Below, piece by piece: positions 11,841 to 22,611 of a stretch of DNA of 64,000 nt. The stretch spans positions 169,690,445-169,754,444 of the forward strand of contig OY998176.1 in the NCBI GenBank assembly GCA_963921935.1, given 5' to 3'. Below the pieces are notes generated by a model. It had not been told where the DNA came from, searched no databases, and saw only the letters and a program-made list of their open reading frames with translations. Within the stretch, counting starts at the first letter, position 1, and each line of letters opens with the position of its first letter. This DNA is from Galeruca laticollis. Lineage: Eukaryota > Arthropoda > Insecta > Coleoptera > Chrysomelidae. The position numbers and the translations under genes are program-made.

Positions 11841-13082
11841 ATGAATTTGACAGGAAGTGTTAATGAAACTGTGGAGATAACTGCAGCAATGATGGGTGTT
11901 TCAAAAACAACAATTTATAATTCAAAGAATGAGAAAAAAAATGGAAACATCACAGCCCCAGCAAAGTCCCCAGGCCGACCCAAACTTGAAATGGATGACG
12001 ACTTGAAGAATGGAATAAGGCGTAAGGTGCATGCGTTTTTCTCTAGTAAAGAGATCCTAACTCTCTCCAAAATTATGGCCTCGGTTCAAGAAGATTCAGA
12101 TTTTCCGAAAATGTCTCGAAGTACACTATGGAAAATTTTTAAGGAACTTGGATTTGAATATAAAAAAAATTATCGGAACGCAATGTTGATTGATAGAGAC
12201 GACATTGTCATTTGGAGAAGGAGTTATTTGCGCAATATTCGGAAAGCAAGACTAGATCAAAAACGAATTTATTATTTGGATGAGACTTGGTTAAATGAAG
12301 GTCATACTGTTTCAATGTTTTGGCGAGACGCGAATGTCAAAAGTCGGAGGCAGGCAGCTCTTGAAGGGTGGTCAACAGGCCTCAATCAACCAGCAGGAAA
12401 AGGACGTCGACTCATCATTACTCATATCGGAAGTGCCGAAGGTTTTTTTAAAGGTGGATTGTTGTGCTTTGAGTCGAAGCAAACCGGAGATTATCATGAA
12501 GATATGAATGCAGACGTTTTCGAAGAATATTTTTCACAAATATTAGATCTAATTCCAGCGGGCTCAGTCATTGTTATGGATAACGCAAGTTATCACTCCA
12601 GGTTAGTGGAGAAATTACCTTCAACTGCATGGCGTAAACAAGATATCCACGATTGGCTAACCTCGAAAAATATTGAATGCCCAGATAACCCACTGAAAAA
12701 TGAGCTCTTGCAACTGGCCAATTCACATAAACACAAATATTGTAGATACGTTGTAGATCAAATGGCATCATCGCGTGGTATAACGGTGCTGAGGCTTCCT
12801 CCTTATCACTGTCAACTCAATCCCATAGAATTAATATGGGACCAATTGAAAGGGGGAGTTTCAACAAAGAATACGACATTCAAAATGAGTGACGTAAAAG
12901 TTTTATTCGAAGACGCGTTAGGTAACGTAACCAAAGAAAACTGGAAGAAATGTGGTGAACACGTGATACAAGAAGAACTAAATATGTGGGAAATGGATCA
13001 TATATGTGAACACATGATTGAACTATTCATAATCAATGTTAATAATGGAGGCTCAACAGAATCGTCTGATTCTGATATATAG
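11841..13082 (+). CDS. DD82E (Sailor-like) transposase, long open frame, probably cut at the N terminus
   Basis: The 413-residue frame has an HTH around residues 11-30 (MMGVSKTTIY), a GRP-type basic linker (SPGRPK, 43-48), a second HTH near 88-110, and a DDE_3 catalytic domain. The three acids are D147 (YYLDETW), D247 (VMDNASYHS) and E330 (QLNPIELIW). The 82 residues between the second D and the E, against 34-41 in ordinary Tc1/mariner families, fit the DD82E/Sailor family as I recall it. The tail is acidic (ESSDSDI). The ATG at 11841 follows a TAA (11835-11837), but the same frame upstream of that stop (from about 11702) reads like the first HTH helix (NGKNLILNCYSSLKNKEI). The original protein was thus probably longer and this copy has a premature stop. 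It would cut and paste the element in the nucleus. Confidence 0.9.
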   Translation: MNLTGSVNETVEITAAMMGVSKTTIYNSKNEKKNGNITAPAKSPGRPKLEMDDDLKNGIRRKVHAFFSSKEILTLSKIMASVQEDSDFPKMSRSTLWKIFKELGFEYKKNYRNAMLIDRDDIVIWRRSYLRNIRKARLDQKRIYYLDETWLNEGHTVSMFWRDANVKSRRQAALEGWSTGLNQPAGKGRRLIITHIGSAEGFFKGGLLCFESKQTGDYHEDMNADVFEEYFSQILDLIPAGSVIVMDNASYHSRLVEKLPSTAWRKQDIHDWLTSKNIECPDNPLKNELLQLANSHKHKYCRYVVDQMASSRGITVLRLPPYHCQLNPIELIWDQLKGGVSTKNTTFKMSDVKVLFEDALGNVTKENWKKCGEHVIQEELNMWEMDHICEHMIELFIINVNNGGSTESSDSDI

Positions 13083-13591
13083 AGTAGTTTTGTGTTAGTT
13101 ATTACTATTATTTGTTAGACTTTTTATATAAATATTACATTAATTCGTACTTTATTCCTGCATTTTTCTTTTTTCCTCTCCTATTGTAAACGGTATATTA
13201 GTAGTAAAGTTGATACCTTCTGCAAAAAAATTTGCTATTTTTTATATAATATCTTATGTTTATTGTTTATTCATAGGAACACAAAAAAATGTGTTTTTAT
13301 TGAATCGATATTGTGAACTCTTTTTAATAGTTTTCGTAATTATAATTTCACAGTGCCTTCATATTCATATACCAAGTTTGTTTTGTCCTGATTGCACGCC
13401 TCTGAGGATTAAATTGTTTATTTGTTCATTCAAATACAATAGAGCGACCCTTTCAATACAATAGGCGACCCAACCGAATACAGAGTTACGGGGTGTCTAC
13501 CTGAAATTCGTAACAAATGAGAAATTTTAGTACAAAATTAGATAAACTTCGGAGATATTTTATTATACACCCTGTATCAGTTTTGCATACC

Positions 13592-13630
13592 TAATGAGCT
13601 TTTATTACTCCATGCCTTTTAAAAACGGAC
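13592..13630 (-). repeat. Sailor-like right terminal inverted repeat
   Basis: The sequence ACTCCATGCCTTTTAAAAAC then GGAC is the reverse complement of the left end, followed by TATA at 13631. Similarity extends inward to TAATGAG at 13592. Confidence 0.88.
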
Positions 13631-13731
13631 TATAGTGGCAACACCGGCGAAAACAATCAAGACAGTTTAGTTTCTTACCGGCAGCCGCATCGTGTTTGTG
13701 AAAAAGTCGCCCCGAAAAATATTAAAAAGAA

Positions 13732-14110
13732 GGTAAATATTTTTTTTTGTTTAAATCATATTACAATGTAACTTTTACGATGCATTTCATAGGAATTTTG
13801 CACAATTCAAACGCTTTATTCAGATATTCTATGATAAACACCATATAATCTAACATTTTAGCAACACCGCGTGATACCTAGACTGTTGCCAAATTTACTT
13901 GTATTCTTTTAAGGTATATTTAAAGATTTTGAGGTCAGGCTGGGGCAAGTGAGTCTTAGGTATGACTCACTTGCCCCGTGATTGTGCAAACGATAAGTAA
14001 CTATACATTTTTGGCTTTAATCTTACACAATACGTCTGTATGTATCATAAAAATAACGTGCTAGTAGCTCTGGTTTTCTAAGTAAACTCACCGAGAGTAT
14101 TTTTTTGCAG
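13732..14110 (+). other. Possible 5' UTR intron of the pogo-like transposase gene
   Basis: A donor-like AAG|GTAAAT at 13732 and a pyrimidine-rich acceptor TTTTTTTGCAG ending at 14110 bracket a stretch with no frame, six bases before the transposase Met codon. This is a plausible spliced leader but is judged on splice-site appearance alone. Confidence 0.4.
13942..13977. repeat. Perfect 14-bp palindromic arms, GGGGCAAGTGAGTC / GACTCACTTGCCCC
   Basis: The two arms are exact reverse complements around an 8-base loop (TTAGGTAT). The same GGGGCAAGT unit occurs twice at the left end of the pogo-like element (about 10918 and 10936), so this is probably an internal cluster of transposase-recognition units. 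Confidence 0.85.
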
Positions 14111-14116
14111 TTGAGT

Positions 14117-14965
14117 ATGGTTCGCAACTATGTCCGTAACACCCAAAGAGGATCGTACTCAGAGGATGCCATACAGCGTGCTTTATATTCTACTAAGAAG
14201 AAAGAAATGTCCATCAAAAAAGCTAGTGTGGTTTTCAAAGTTCCAAGAACTAGCTTACATTCACGGATAAAGCGTCAAGTGCTCAATTCAATAACAAACT
14301 TAGGTAGGTTTAAGCCCATCTTAACTGAAGCAATGGAAAATGATTTACGTGTCCATGTAATACATTTAGGAAAGCTTTTTTATGTTCTCTCAACAAGCGA
14401 CCTACCACGAATTGCATTTCAATTTGCTGAAATTAACCAATTGAATCATCCTTTTAATAGAGAACGGAAAGTAGCCGGAAAAGACTGGTTAATATCATTT
14501 TTAAAACTCAATGGTAATCTATCTATAAGAAGACCCGAAGCAACCAGCATGGCAAAAGTGACAGGATTTTCAAAATACAAAGTAGCAGAGTTTTTTTCAA
14601 ATTTAAAAGAGGTTTTCAAAAAGTACGAATTTCTCCCAAATCGTATTCTTGATTGCGATGGGACAGGTATTACATTTGTCCAAAAACCGGGAACAATATT
14701 AGCAAAAAAAGGAAGGAAGCAAGTAGGAAGTTTAACTTCATTGTAAAGAGGAAAAAACACAACTCTACTAGCATGCGTCAGTGCCACAGGCACATTTATA
14801 CCACCATTTATGGTCTTTCTCGTATGAGAACAACTGACAAATTTATCGGAATCCTCGTAACAAAAACCATCCTATGCAAAATTTCATTGAAATCGGAACA
14901 AAATTTTTTTTCGAATTCCCAATCCATAGGGCATTGGGATGCGGAATTATTTAAAGGAAGTTGAA
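14117..14965 (+). pseudogene. pogo-like (CENP-B family) transposase, truncated
   Basis: The Met at 14117 (MVRNYVRNTQRGSYSEDAI) opens a psq/CENP-B HTH (SIKKASVVFKVPRTSLHSR), then a CENP-B-type second DNA-binding region (GKDWLISFLKLNGNLSIRRPE) and the start of the DDE_1 domain with the first catalytic D in DCDGTGI, where relatives have CDETGI, so the second acid is changed to G. The main frame stops at 14746. In a shifted frame the protein continues (LLACVSATGTFIPPFMVF) to about 14830 and then fades. The second and third catalytic residues are not found, so only the N-terminal 60% of the usual 500-600 residues remains. Confidence 0.8.
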
Positions 14966-14969
14966 CTTT

Positions 14970-16683
14970 GATGTTTTATATCTCGGTTTGCATTATCAAT
15001 GGGAAATTACTGTATTTTTTTGTAATAGTATGGACAATCTCACTTAGATTTTCCCCAATTTCAGTCTTTCCATTGCATATACGTAGTTATTACAAACATT
15101 TTTAAGGTAATTTTCAAGAAAAATTGTTACTCCAGCTTTAAAACAGTATATTGTCTACAAATATACGACGGAAGCATTCAAATATGGTAAGTAATTGAGA
15201 TGCATCTTTCTTCTAGCGAATGGCGTTGAATAAATCAAGATTAAACATAATTTCGTGATTATAGAATTTTTTCTGGAAGCGTGTTAAAAAAAATTCAAAA
15301 ATTTTGCGGTTCTTATTGAAAAATTTCGGTTTACTTGGAATGTGAGGAAAAAATTATGCAGTACCATGTATTACGAGAAATTCACTTTTTGTTCAGTTTT
15401 ATGAAATTTTGAAATTTAAATTTACTTTCTCCGAGTAAAATATTAGAACAAAAATCTGTTACATAAGGTGAAGACATGTGCTGGGTACATAAACAGGTTA
15501 TTTTCTGCACATAACTGAAATATCTGCTGCCCTAAAGGATCTGAGACACCCGGTATAGCAACAATTGGTTTCGGATTATAAGCAAGAAGGACCTGATCCA
15601 ATTGAATGAACAGTTTGTAAAATAGAAAGTGGGAGAAAACTAAGATTCTCAAATAATGCATTCTAACTCCTACTCGGGCTTCTTAATGTTAAGGCGTGCA
15701 CAATACTCATCGTCGAGTATCCACTCGAGTAAGCAATAGTCCTCTCTTCATAACTGGGGTCTTCATACAAGAGCGTAGGATATGAAAAGAGTTTTATACC
15801 TGTATAAATTCACAACTGAAGAAATATACCAGCTCAAAAAATTATTATTGTTTAAATTTAAAAAATATTATGAGGAATCTCTAAATATAGGGAAAAAATT
15901 ATTGATTAACTTTCAAGCATACAAATTTCAATTTTAAAGTGTTATATTTTTTTAACAAAAAATAAATCTGGTTATTTTCCTACTTTTCTACTACTTACTG
16001 GTTTTTAAAATGTACGTCCCCCCATTGAAGTTACAATTTGTCTAACTCATTTAATTTTGAAGGGAGGAAGAAAGTCAAGAGACTTTTTTTATGTATAATT
16101 TTAAGCTCTACAGTTTTTGATAAGAAGTTTTTTGTCTAACCGTTTCGGAGTAATCACGAGAAAAATGTTTTTTCAGCCCTTGCCTGGGGTTGCAAACACT
16201 GTTGGGGACCTGAGTGGGCCTTGCCCACTTTTCTGTGTCCTGTGTGTAGGCCGAAGTCTGACCTTCAGGTTTCACAGACTCCTGTCACGAGGAACCAGAA
16301 ATAATTCGTGAACACGTAGTATTCGGTCAATTCTACACCTATTTATTTTATTTTTTTCGTTTACAATATAAATTATCTTAGTTTTAAGCTGGTGAAAAAC
16401 ACATTATGAACCACAATAAATTACTGAATGACTGAACTTTCACCATTAAAAATTATTAAGAGTTTTTTTTACCTTTTTTGGTTTTGTCGTTTTTGACAGC
16501 TCTCTGTCGACATTATTCGCGGCACTCCCTCCAGAAAATTGATTTTCTAGCCTCAAGGCTAGTAGTTGCAGCACCGAGCGGTGTGAGTTGGACGAGCGCG
16601 GATTGTTAATCACTGTTGTCTAGTCAATTTACAGCGTCGATGGTAAGAAATGAAACTAAAAGATACCAAGTATCGTACATACC
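14970..16683. other. No recognised gene; one coding-like stretch and a likely 3' LTR of the Pao element
   Basis: 14970-15440 and 15790-16300 show only AT-rich sequence. The part next to 16684 is expected to be the 3' LTR of the minus-strand BEL/Pao element, because a purine-rich tract ends there. Its far end cannot be set as no second LTR copy is present. Confidence 0.35.
15443..15770 (-). other. Unrecognised coding-like fragment
   Basis: A minus-strand frame of 72 residues (15443-15661) has unusually protein-like composition, with LLAYNPKPIVAIPG then DPLGQQIFQLCAENN. Just upstream, in another frame, LEWILDDEYCARLNIKKPE also looks like real protein. I do not recognise the family. It may be a decayed host exon or a remnant of an unlisted element. 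A short open frame by chance cannot be excluded. Confidence 0.25.
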
Positions 16684-19600
16684 GCCGCCCTTGAATGTAT
16701 CTGGGGACCATATATTTCAATAAATTGTCCTTAAAGCTATGGTGGAAGTTGTCACTCTGTTAACAAAATTAATTTAAACTATGTTAATTGACAAGGTTAT
16801 GAAGTAATCAAACAAATAGTATCAATGAAGGACTGAAATGAAAATGAAGAAGAATCAAAGTTTCTAAAACACATGTGAAAACATCAGCTTACTGAGACTA
16901 CTGTGAATAGTCATCGTAATCGTCATTAATAGGAAGCGGGCAAACTTTAACTATGCTACGCTTTAAAATACCCTTAGAGGTGGTTACGCTCACTACCCGC
17001 ACTACACTATCGCTTCCTGGGTGCACGGCTGAAATTCATCCTCTTGGCCATGGACAGGGTGGAATGTTGTCTTCTTTGAGGAGTACTAGGGATCCAATGA
17101 GGTTTACAGGTTAAGCTTGAAAACGCCATTTGAATCGCTGATGGAGAGTGTGCAGATATTCTCTAGACCAGCGCTGCTAAAAACTCTGTTGAAGATACTG
17201 ATAGCGCTTGAGGAGATTGACCCTTTGAGGCTTCAGATCATGATCAGGTACCATATTAACTGGATGACCCTTGATGAAATGGCCAGGCGTCAGAATTTCA
17301 AGATCATTGGGGTCGTCATTGGAAATAGGTATCAAGGGACGGGAGTTGAGGATGGCTTCTACTTGAACGAGATGTGTATAAAATTCGTCATAATTTAGAG
17401 GATTGTCATTCAAAGTGCAACGCAAGTGATTCATAACAGATTTTACTGCTCCTTCCCATATGCCACTAAAATGGGGGGAACGTGAGGGTATGAAATGCCA
17501 TCTGATTCTCAAACTGCTGATAAAATGCTGAAAGGACTCCGAATTCTGGGTATCATTTTGTAAGTAATTTTGGGTTCCAATTAAATTTGAGCCATTGTCC
17601 GAATAAACATTTTGACATATACCCCGTCTGGAAACAAACCTGCGAAACATGTTTATAAAACACTCAGAAGTGAGTTCGGTTGCAAGCTCAACGTGAATTC
17701 CTCTTGTAGCTAGACAAACAAAAATGCAGAGGCAGCATTTCAAAACGCGTTTGTTTCAAAATTTAGACACGCGTAGAAAAAATGGCCCAACGTAGTCGAC
17801 GCCCACATTCAGAAATGGGCGAGAGGGCGTTGGTAGGTCTCCCATCAAGGTGGAGAGAGGTTTTGGGTTAACCTTGAAACAGGGTACGCACATGCGTAAT
17901 ATCCCGCGTACAGCATTTCTGCCGTTTAATGGCCAAAAAGTTTGACGAATGAAAGATAGTGTGGCTTGTGCGCCGGAGTGAAGATTTTGAATGTGAGTAT
18001 GAGTTATGATTAATTCAGTGAAAGGATGTTTGGAAGGTAGAACTATTGGATATTTGGCATTGAAAGGTATGTTTGCGTGTCTGAGTCGGCCACCGACTCG
18101 TATAAGACCGTGTTTATTAATAAATGAATTCAAGGAGCTAAGCTTGCTGTTAGTGTTTACAGATTAGTTTGACTCTAGTTTTCGCTTTTCTTCAGGAAAT
18201 GATTCCGTCTGTACTAATGTGATCAAACATCACATGCTGTGAGTGAGTTCTTCTGTAGTTAATGATCCAGATATTCTGGATTCTCGAGATGTCCTCGCAT
18301 TTAAAATAAAGCGCAAACAATAAGCTACAACATTCATGAGTTTTGTATAGTTAGAATAGCGATTGAAAACTGAACAAGTTTCTTGCGATGCTAAAGATAC
18401 AGATTGGTAATTAAATTCTGGAATCTCAAAATTAGACTTCTCACGAGAAAAATTAGAAATGTGTGAAATCTCTGGCCACTAACCAGAACATTCTGATAAA
18501 AATGGAGGTTCGTGCCACCATAAATCGCAATCCTGAAGATCATGGGGATTGATTCCCCTTGAAATTATATCGGCAGGGTTATTTAAAGAAGCAACATGAT
18601 ACCAATTGTTTATGTTAGATATCTGCTGTATTTCTGAAACTCGGTTGCAAACGAAAGTTTTTAATTGGCGAGGTTCTAACGATAACCAACAGAGAACAAT
18701 AGTAGAATCAGTGTAGTAGTGAATATTGTTGAAGTTGACATCTAGGGTATTGAGAACTATTTTCATTAACTTTGCAAGAATCAAAGCTCCGCACAATTCC
18801 AAACGAGGTAATGAAATTGCCTTCAACGGGGCCACCCCAGACTTAGCGCATAGAAGTTTGCAGCAAATTTGACCTTCATGATCTATGAACCTCACGAAAA
18901 TGCAAGCTCCATATGCATTATTTGAAGCATTACAGAACCCATGGGCTTCCAGAAGCACGGGATTTATCAATGAAACTTGCCGAGGAATCCTGAAGGTGAT
19001 TTACGAAGGTAATCCAAATTTTGTAGAGGTTGCTTGGAATTGGCTTATTCCAGTCAATTCTGAGAAACCAAAGCTGCTGGATAAGGATTTTGCCTTGTAT
19101 TATCACAGGACCTAGAAATCCAATAGGGTCAAAACTTTTGGAGATCGTTGAAAGTAAAGTTCTCTTGGTGATTAATCTGTCAAAAACTTCCAGAGAGGAA
19201 TGATAAATGAAGGAATCAGACTGAGAGTTCCAGGATACTCCTAGGGTTTTGGTATTTTGTGAATCGGTAATGACATAATCCATTGGATTCTACTTGTTGT
19301 GTGTTAGGTCTGACAAGACATTGGGGCTATTTGAAGCAAACTTTCGTAGGTCGAAACCGTATGACTTGAGAATTGAGGTTAAATTTTTTCGTATGCTTAT
19401 GAGCCTTTCTTCGCTGGAAGCACCTGTGAGAATATCATCGACATAACAATCAAATGAGATGACGCGACTTTTATCAGGAAAATCATTCTCATGGTTTGAT
19501 GATACCCGTTTTAAGCATCTCGTCGCAAGATATGAGGAACTGGACAGGCCGTAAGTTACGGTGTTTAGACAATAATGTCCAAGGGGTTTGCTGGAGTCGT

Positions 19601-20515
19601 CACGCCATACTATGCGCTGTAGGTGGCGCTGTTCTGGACTAATGAGGATTTGCATGTACCTCTTGGTTATGTCGCCAATGAGCACAGAGTTGTGCTGGCG
19701 TAAGCGTAGAAGAATAAAAAAAATATCATTCTGAACAGTGGGTCCAATCATCAAAGCGTCATTTATAGAAATACAAGGAGAAGTGGCTGTCTAGTTTTTC
19801 CACACTGTGATGGGGTAGGTAGGGTAGATTTAATCTGAATGAGGTTCAGGAGTGATTTATGACATGTGACCTAGGTCAATGTATTCCTTCATGAATTTGA
19901 AATAAGATTCCTTTAAAATAGAATGTTTGTTAAGCTTTCTCTCTACGGTATAAAACCGTTTGATCGCCAGGTCAAGAGATTCACCTAGGGAATTTACATT
20001 TAGTTTTATTGGTAGGATAACCTGGAATTGTCCGGATTCATCTCTGATAGTTGTGGACTTGAAATGAGCCTCACATTGTTGTTCCTCGTGAGATAGAAGT
20101 TTCAGATTGGGTTGTAGAAGCTCTTGTAGGCTCCAAAATTTCTCCAAGTAATTTTGCAAGTCATTTGTACAAGTGAATGGAAGAAATGAAGTGCAGCCAA
20201 CAGTTGTTACAAATGTTATTGGTCCGCCGACTACCCAACTTAGCTTTGTTTCCTGGATTACAGACTTATTTTTGTCCAATTTTATTCGACCGGAACCTAA
20301 AATGTTATAGAATAGCCCATCGCCTATGAGAATGTCTATGGTAGAAGGTTTATAGAATTCGTCATCAGCTAGGGGTATATCTGCTGATATGTTTAGTTTA
20401 GACGTATCAATTGAATGATGAGGGACAAAATTAGTTATTTTGTCTATAACTAAAGCCGGAATTTTGAAAGTGAAACCTTTATAGGATGATTTTATCTCAA
20501 TTTTAACACGTTTGC
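16684..20515 (-). mobile_element. BEL/Pao LTR retrotransposon, 5'-truncated
   Basis: A Pao-type pol gene on the minus strand is followed by a purine-rich tract (AAGGGCGGCGG on the minus strand, about 16688-16700), after which a TGTACGATACTTGG sequence at 16684 probably starts the 3' LTR. Gag and the 5' LTR are missing: similarity stops at about 20515, inside the protease region. The element carries several stops and at least one frameshift. Confidence 0.8.
16911..20515 (-). pseudogene. BEL/Pao pol: protease, RT, RNase H, integrase (broken)
   Basis: In minus-strand order: the end of the aspartic-protease region (IDILIGDGLFYNIL, SWVVGGPI); RT with DITKRYMQILISP and the catalytic YVDDILTGA (about 19430); connection and RNase H (GFCNASNNAYGA, SLPRLELCGALILAKL, YTDSTIVLCWL); an HHCC-type integrase N-terminus (HTHIQNLHSGAQATL..CVPC); the integrase core (VDYVGPFF, YSDNGSNLIG, and the E in GIWEGAVKSV); and the Pao C-terminal block (WSREYLHTLHQR, HPGSDSVVRV) ending at about 16911. 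Stops at about 19854, 19287, 18478 and 17755 and a frameshift near 18950 show that it is dead. In a live element these enzymes process Gag, copy RNA to DNA and insert it. Confidence 0.88.
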
Positions 20516-21090
20516 AAAACCTTTATACATTGTTATTATATCCTTGACGCCATATTATATCAAAAATGCAGAGTTGTGTAAAAATTTTCAATTTCAGACG
20601 TTATTTGACTGGACTATTAATGTATTTCACACGCAATTGAAATCAACGTTATTCCTTGTCGTTTAATAAACATGAATAAAGACCGTTTTAATAGACTTTC
20701 TAAATATAACTAATCGTTTATAAATAATAGTGTTTTTAAATGGAACTCACGGTCTCTAGTTAATTCCACAATAAAATAAAAGATATTGAAAATTCTAAAA
20801 AAATGACAATGGTTTAGATAAATCAATATCATCGTCAGAATGACAGAAGTTACATTTCATTTTATACCTACCTGATGTTTGGTAGTTATTTTTGGCTAGA
20901 CCAAGAAGTAACCTAACTTGTGATTGGCTTAATATATGTTTATAGAAAAAAGAAGAAGATGTGATATCACAAATATTGAAGCTTAGATATTATTAGCCCT
21001 ATGGTGATATCCTGGATATCATTCTTCCAATTAAGATCAGTATAACTGTGCAATGATATAGAAAACTATATCTGCTGATCTTTACAATTA
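20516..21090. other. No gene seen
   Basis: AT-rich sequence between the truncated Pao pol and the Harbinger transposase. It probably includes the 3' flank of the Harbinger element, but I could not find its terminal inverted repeats. Confidence 0.4.
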
Positions 21091-22611
21091 TCACTTAAGA
21101 AGACAGTTTATTAGTGGAGAACTCCCTAGATTTAACTGTTCATTGACAACTTCATATTGTGGGTTTCTTAAATGTCTTCTAATTTCCAGTTCTTCAAGAA
21201 AATCCAGTTCTTGTTTCTTTTCACAAATATGCAGCACTTCTAGTTCTGTGTTAGGTGTCAATGAATGATTGGTGTCAAGTAGATGTTTTGCATAGTGGGA
21301 CATATATTCCTTAAGTGTATCCCTTACTTGGCCTCCTTCAAGGCTGTCATGTTCTCTAATAATGGTTTTGGTTAGCTGTGGAAAAATTATCTGAGCCTCT
21401 TCAACTGCTTCAATCCAATTTTGTACAATTTTATCTCTATTTGTTTCAACAATATTATCTAATATTAAAGAAGTGAACACTATTTTGGGTGTAAATTTAT
21501 AATTTATGTCTACCCTCTTCATTAAACATCGGAATCGTGCCTTTAACCTCCCAAAAGCATTTCCTACAACTACTCTTCCTCGACTTAAATATACATTGAA
21601 GGACTTCCGAAGTGACTTCTCCTTTATAGGGTTTAGTTAACCATGATAATAAAGGGTAGGCTGGATCCCCCAGTATAAAACAAGAAATAATTTTATTTTG
21701 TACCTCAAAAGTTAGTTTGGGTATAAAATGTTCACAAAATTTGTTGAAATTTGAGTCTTTCAAGACTTTAGCATCATGGGTACTCTTCGGATGTTTACAA
21801 GTTGCATATCGAAATCTAAAAAATGCAAATATTTAGTCTATCAATTTAAGTACAAATATTCAATTTTCAAAATCTACCTTCACTTGTTATCGACAACAGA
21901 CTGTAAATTATAAGATGTCCACCCTTTACGATTTGAAAAGTCACTATATCTAATTTTTGGGGGCAATATAGGAATATGTGTTCCATCTATAGCACCAATT
22001 ATTCCAGGAATATCACACATATCTTCAAAATCTTTAGTTATTCTTTTGGCTACTAAATCATTTGGTCATTTCAAGAATTCATCTTCAAATTCTGCAATCA
22101 CTGCTTCCCAAAAGTCATACAAGCATTTATGTACTACACATTTGTCAGTACCAAATTGATTGGCAACAAGTATATATTCTCCACAGGATGCCAATTTGTA
22201 TAAAACAATAGCACATTTATTTTCCACTCTTAAAGGTTCTCTAACAAAGTTTGATGCTGCAGACAGGTAAAGCTTAAGCCGAAAATATAAAAAATCAAAT
22301 GAAGTTTTACTGACTCTAAAATTACTCAAGAAATCTTCTTCGGTATAATATACTCTTACAATATCTTCCCACCAATTTTTGTCTCTATTTTTACACCACC
22401 ATCTTTTTTTGTTGTATTTCCATCCTACAATTCTATTTCTTCTTCGCTTCTCTTTAAAATTTGAAATATTCATATTCATTTGATGCATAAATGCTGCAGG
22501 TTCTCGTTGTCTTCCCATGTTAGAGGCCTCTTCATCCAAGAAGATGTAAGTTACACTTAGAATTAATTGTAGTGTTAATATTAGAAAAATATTTTCTGGT
22601 GGAGCACTCAT
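21091..22611 (-). pseudogene. PIF/Harbinger (HARBI1-like) transposase, one intron, one frameshift
   Basis: The minus-strand gene starts at or inside 22611. Its N-terminal part (KKRRWWCKNRDKNWWEDIVR, then DFLSNFRVSKTSFDFL) is the helical region typical of HARBI1-like nucleases. The DDE_Tnp_4 domain follows, with the first acid in GIIGAIDGTHIPI (about 21980), a 62-nt intron (21816-21877), HDAKVLKDS, the second acid in GDPAYPLLSWL (about 21665) and the E-region block around NAFGRLKARFRCLMKR. A frameshift near 21590 moves the last block into another frame (21522-21091), and an in-frame TGA sits at the intron edge. Otherwise it is nearly full length. Harbinger transposases usually work with a separate Myb-like protein, which I do not see here. 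Confidence 0.85.
21816..21877 (-). other. 62-nt spliceosomal intron in the Harbinger transposase gene
   Basis: On the minus strand AAG|GTAGATTTTG begins it and CATTTTTTAG|ATTTCG ends it. Removing it joins VVDNK to RFRYATCKHP, which is the expected order for the family. One TGA just before the donor would need to be a TGG in the ancestor. Confidence 0.7.

Larger units (their letters stand above)
10972..13630 (+). mobile_element. Sailor-like (DD82E) IS630/Tc1/mariner transposon with TIRs and TATA flanks
   Basis: The terminal inverted repeats are nearly perfect over about 24 bp (TCCGTTTTTAAAAGGCATGG core), with weaker similarity to about 39 bp. The left starts CTCCG at 10972 and the right ends CGGAC at 13630. 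Both are bordered by TATA (10968-10971 and 13631-13634), fitting a TA target duplication. Removing it rejoins the pogo-like host smoothly (TACTATA then GTGGCAAC). Length is 2,659 bp. It holds one long transposase frame (11841-13082) and an (AT)n tract at about 11296-11330. The TIR match suggests it is fairly young compared with its host. Confidence 0.9.
10912..14970 (+). mobile_element. pogo-like DNA transposon, split by a Sailor-like insertion; right end not found
   Basis: The left end follows a TA at 10910-10911 and starts GAGGGTGGGGCAAGTGA, with a second GGGGCAAGTG unit at about 10936. The element continues after the inserted Sailor-like element (10972-13630) and carries two more GGGGCAAGTGAGTC units arranged as a palindrome at 13942-13977. 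A CENP-B/pogo-type transposase gene follows. No complementary terminus (CTTGCCCCACCCTC) is visible downstream, so the 3' side is truncated or mutated somewhere after about 14965. The repeated GGGGCAAGT units near an end are likely transposase binding sites (inference). Confidence 0.65.

Noticed and set aside
10390..20515. The gag scrap at 10.4 kb and the pol at 16.9-20.5 kb as one BEL/Pao element
   Set aside because: They lie on opposite strands, and the pogo-like element and other DNA separate them. No shared LTR was found.
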